This document shows positions 4,699 through 6,115 of a stretch of DNA of 6,115 bases, in pieces. Every line of letters starts with the position of its first letter. Positions within the stretch are counted from its first letter, which is position 1. The translations under genes were made by a program, and so were the position numbers. The notes under the pieces were generated by a model. It saw only the letters and a program-made list of their open reading frames with translations, searched no databases and was not told the DNA's origin. The DNA comes from CAZFAP01 sp964516325 (lineage in GTDB: Bacteria > Auribacterota > JABMQX01): positions 1 through 6,115 of the forward strand of contig CAZFAP010000225.1 of NCBI GenBank assembly GCA_964516325.1, written 5' to 3'.

Positions 4699-6115
4699 AT
4701 GCGAGTCAAGTCGGCCTTTCTGGTTGTATCGTTTTTCTATGTCTGTATCAGCTTCACGGGAGCCTACGCGGCTGATTGGTACGTTGACGGGGCAGTTGCG
4801 GCGTCGGGCGACGGGAAAACGTGGGGGACAGCTTTCAAGACCATCCAAAAGGGTATAGACGCTGCATCAAATGGGGATAGGGTTATTGTCGCTGAGCGGA
4901 CCTACGTCGAGAACATCCAGTTCAAAAGCAAGAACATCGTTCTCACCAGCAAAGATCCCCTGAACCCTACCGTCGTCGCCAACACCATCATTGACGGCAG
5001 GGCGAGGAAAGACTCGGTTGTCGTCTTCTCAGGCACCGAAGACGAGCCGTCTGCACTGCGGGGGTTCACCATTCGGAACGGCTCCGCGGACTTCGGGGAT
5101 GGCGGCGGTATCTGCGGCGGGTCTCGGGACAAGCGCACCGACGCCAGGATCGAGAACAACATTATCACCGGAAACACAACCGCCGGTTGGGGCGGGGGCA
5201 TAGCGTACTGCGACGGGGTCATCCAGAACAACGTGATCTCCGAGAACCACTCCGCCTGGGCGGGTGGGGGCATAGCGTACTGCCAGGGCACGATCCAGAA
5301 CAACCTCATTGCTCGCAACTCAGCCGCTTACGACGGCGCTGGTCTGGATCAATGCCACGGTGCAATCCTGAACAACACGATCGTGCGGAACGTCGCGCCT
5401 CACTGGGAAGGTGGTATCTCCGAATGCTACGGCACAATCCGCAACTGCATCCTTTGGGGAAACGAGCCGGGCCAGATAGGGTGGTCATCTGCCCCGTCGT
5501 TCTGTTGCGTCGAAGACTGGAAAGAGGGAGGGGAGGGGAACATTGCCGAAGAGCCGGGCTTCGTAGATGAGGCCGCTGGTAACTATCGCCTCACGGCTGG
5601 CACGCGTTGTATAGACGCAGGGGTCAACTACTACTGGTTCGTCTGGCCGGAACGAGACCTCGATGGTAACTGCCGTCTGACTGGGCAACGCGTGGACATG
5701 GGGTGCTATGAGTGGGGTTCTTCTCGCGACTCGGACGGCGACATTCTCTGCGACAGCGACGAATCGGGCACGGGAACGGACCTCAATCGCGATGATTCGG
5801 AGGGCGATGGCCTTCGTGATGGCCTCGAAGTCGTCCGCGGAAGCGACCCTCTTTCGGCCACGCCACCCCGCATTGTGAACGTCCCGTCCGATCTCCCAAC
5901 CATCCAGGCTGCTTTGTGCTTGTCGGTCAGCGGCGATGAGATCGTGGTTGCTCCGGGAAGCTACTGCGAAAATGTTCACTTTTGCGGGGCCAACGTGGTC
6001 CTGCGCAGCTCGGATCCCGCCAACGAGGAGACGATTGCGTCTACCGTGGTCGACGGGGGGGCTAGAAATTCAGCCGAAAAGTGGTTTTGGGGGGTCCAGA
6101 AATGGAGCGGAGGTG
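4699..6115 (+). CDS. Secreted right-handed parallel beta-helix / choice-of-anchor Q protein (3' end outside window)
   Basis: The frame is open from ATG 4699 to the right edge (472 codons). A type I signal peptide covers residues 1-24 (MRVK, hydrophobic core, AYA before ADWYVDG). Residues 25-90 are the usual entry to such helices (WGTAFKTIQKGIDAASNGDRVIVAERTYVENI). Coils occupy about 100-270, with Asn ladders (IQNNVI, IQNNLI, ILNNTI) and cysteines at C171, C195, C219 and C243, exactly 24 residues apart. A choice-of-anchor Q segment follows: EPGFVD, RCIDAG, DLDGNCR and VDMGCYEW, to about 340. Residues 343-385 are Asp-rich (DSDGD, DLNRDD, EGDGLRDGLE), like thrombospondin type 3 Ca2+-binding repeats. 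A second beta-helix entry starts near 393 (VPSDLPTIQAAL, VVAPGSYCENV). The protein should be exported to the cell surface or medium. Such folds often bind or cleave polysaccharides, but no catalytic motif is evident. It is paralogous to the remnant just upstream. Confidence 0.93.
   Translation, partial: MRVKSAFLVVSFFYVCISFTGAYAADWYVDGAVAASGDGKTWGTAFKTIQKGIDAASNGDRVIVAERTYVENIQFKSKNIVLTSKDPLNPTVVANTIIDGRARKDSVVVFSGTEDEPSALRGFTIRNGSADFGDGGGICGGSRDKRTDARIENNIITGNTTAGWGGGIAYCDGVIQNNVISENHSAWAGGGIAYCQGTIQNNLIARNSAAYDGAGLDQCHGAILNNTIVRNVAPHWEGGISECYGTIRNCILWGNEPGQIGWSSAPSFCCVEDWKEGGEGNIAEEPGFVDEAAGNYRLTAGTRCIDAGVNYYWFVWPERDLDGNCRLTGQRVDMGCYEWGSSRDSDGDILCDSDESGTGTDLNRDDSEGDGLRDGLEVVRGSDPLSATPPRIVNVPSDLPTIQAALCLSVSGDEIVVAPGSYCENVHFCGANVVLRSSDPANEETIASTVVDGGARNSAEKWFWGVQKWSGG
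5194..5283 (+). repeat. Coding repeat: identical 18-bp segments 72 bp apart
   Basis: The same 18 bases, starting GGGGGCATAGCG and ending TACTGC, occur at 5194-5211 and 5266-5283. The spacing of 72 bases is one 24-residue beta-helix coil (GGGIAYC). Exact nucleotide identity, including third positions, points to recent duplication of a coil or gene conversion between coils. The following coils at C219 and C243 keep the 24-residue spacing but have diverged. Confidence 0.8.

Noticed and set aside
4902..5979. Minus- and plus-strand frames inside the intact beta-helix gene
   Set aside because: They are shadows of a continuous frame with signal peptide, repeats and family signatures.
1..6115. CRISPR array, tRNA, rRNA, transposase or phage genes
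   Set aside because: I saw no spaced direct repeats of CRISPR type, no tRNA-like cloverleaf and no recombinase motifs.

Overview
The window looks like a moderately GC-rich (about 58-60% by eye) chromosomal contig from an uncultured bacterium, probably of the Planctomycetota or a related PVC-type or Hydrogenedentota-like lineage. This placement is an inference from gene content: a soluble Hanks-type kinase fused to a FlgO/TolB-like domain and TPRs, secreted right-handed beta-helix proteins with 'choice-of-anchor Q' signatures, and intergenic DNA full of short degenerate repeats. No marker gene is present, so it is tentative.

Layout. (1) Positions 1-2229, minus strand: a 743-codon open frame, cut by the left edge, encoding a serine/threonine protein kinase + FlgO/TolB-like domain + TPR array. 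Its start, Shine-Dalgarno sequence and a plausible sigma70-type promoter are visible. (2) Positions 2341-2799: about 460 bp without a convincing gene, holding several degenerate short tandem repeats and a perfect 7-bp hairpin. (3) Positions 2800-3156, plus strand: a small lipoprotein of unknown function. (4) Positions 3284-3643: the first part of a radical SAM protein with an intact CxxxCxxC cluster motif, ending abruptly. (5) Positions about 3610-4391: the C-terminal part of a secreted beta-helix protein joined, in another frame and without its N-terminus, directly to the radical SAM fragment. This remnant has a second lesion, a one-base frameshift near 4250-4260, after which the original C-terminus is still readable to the stop at 4389-4391. 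(6) Positions 4392-4698: a non-coding gap with little structure. (7) Positions 4699-6115+, plus strand: an intact paralogous secreted beta-helix protein with a signal peptide, a regular 24-residue cysteine-marked coil repeat, a choice-of-anchor Q segment, an Asp-rich thrombospondin type 3-like linker and the start of a second beta-helix. It runs off the right edge.

How the genes relate. The kinase is divergent from everything to its right and no operon links it to them. The lipoprotein, the radical SAM fragment and the beta-helix genes share a strand, but their gaps (about 130 and 310 bp) and the broken junction argue against one functional operon. The most informative features are the radical SAM/beta-helix junction, the frameshift in the same remnant, and the 24-residue cysteine ladder shared by the broken and intact beta-helix genes. 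I see no complete undescribed system. The junction is either a genuine recombination scar or an assembly chimera.
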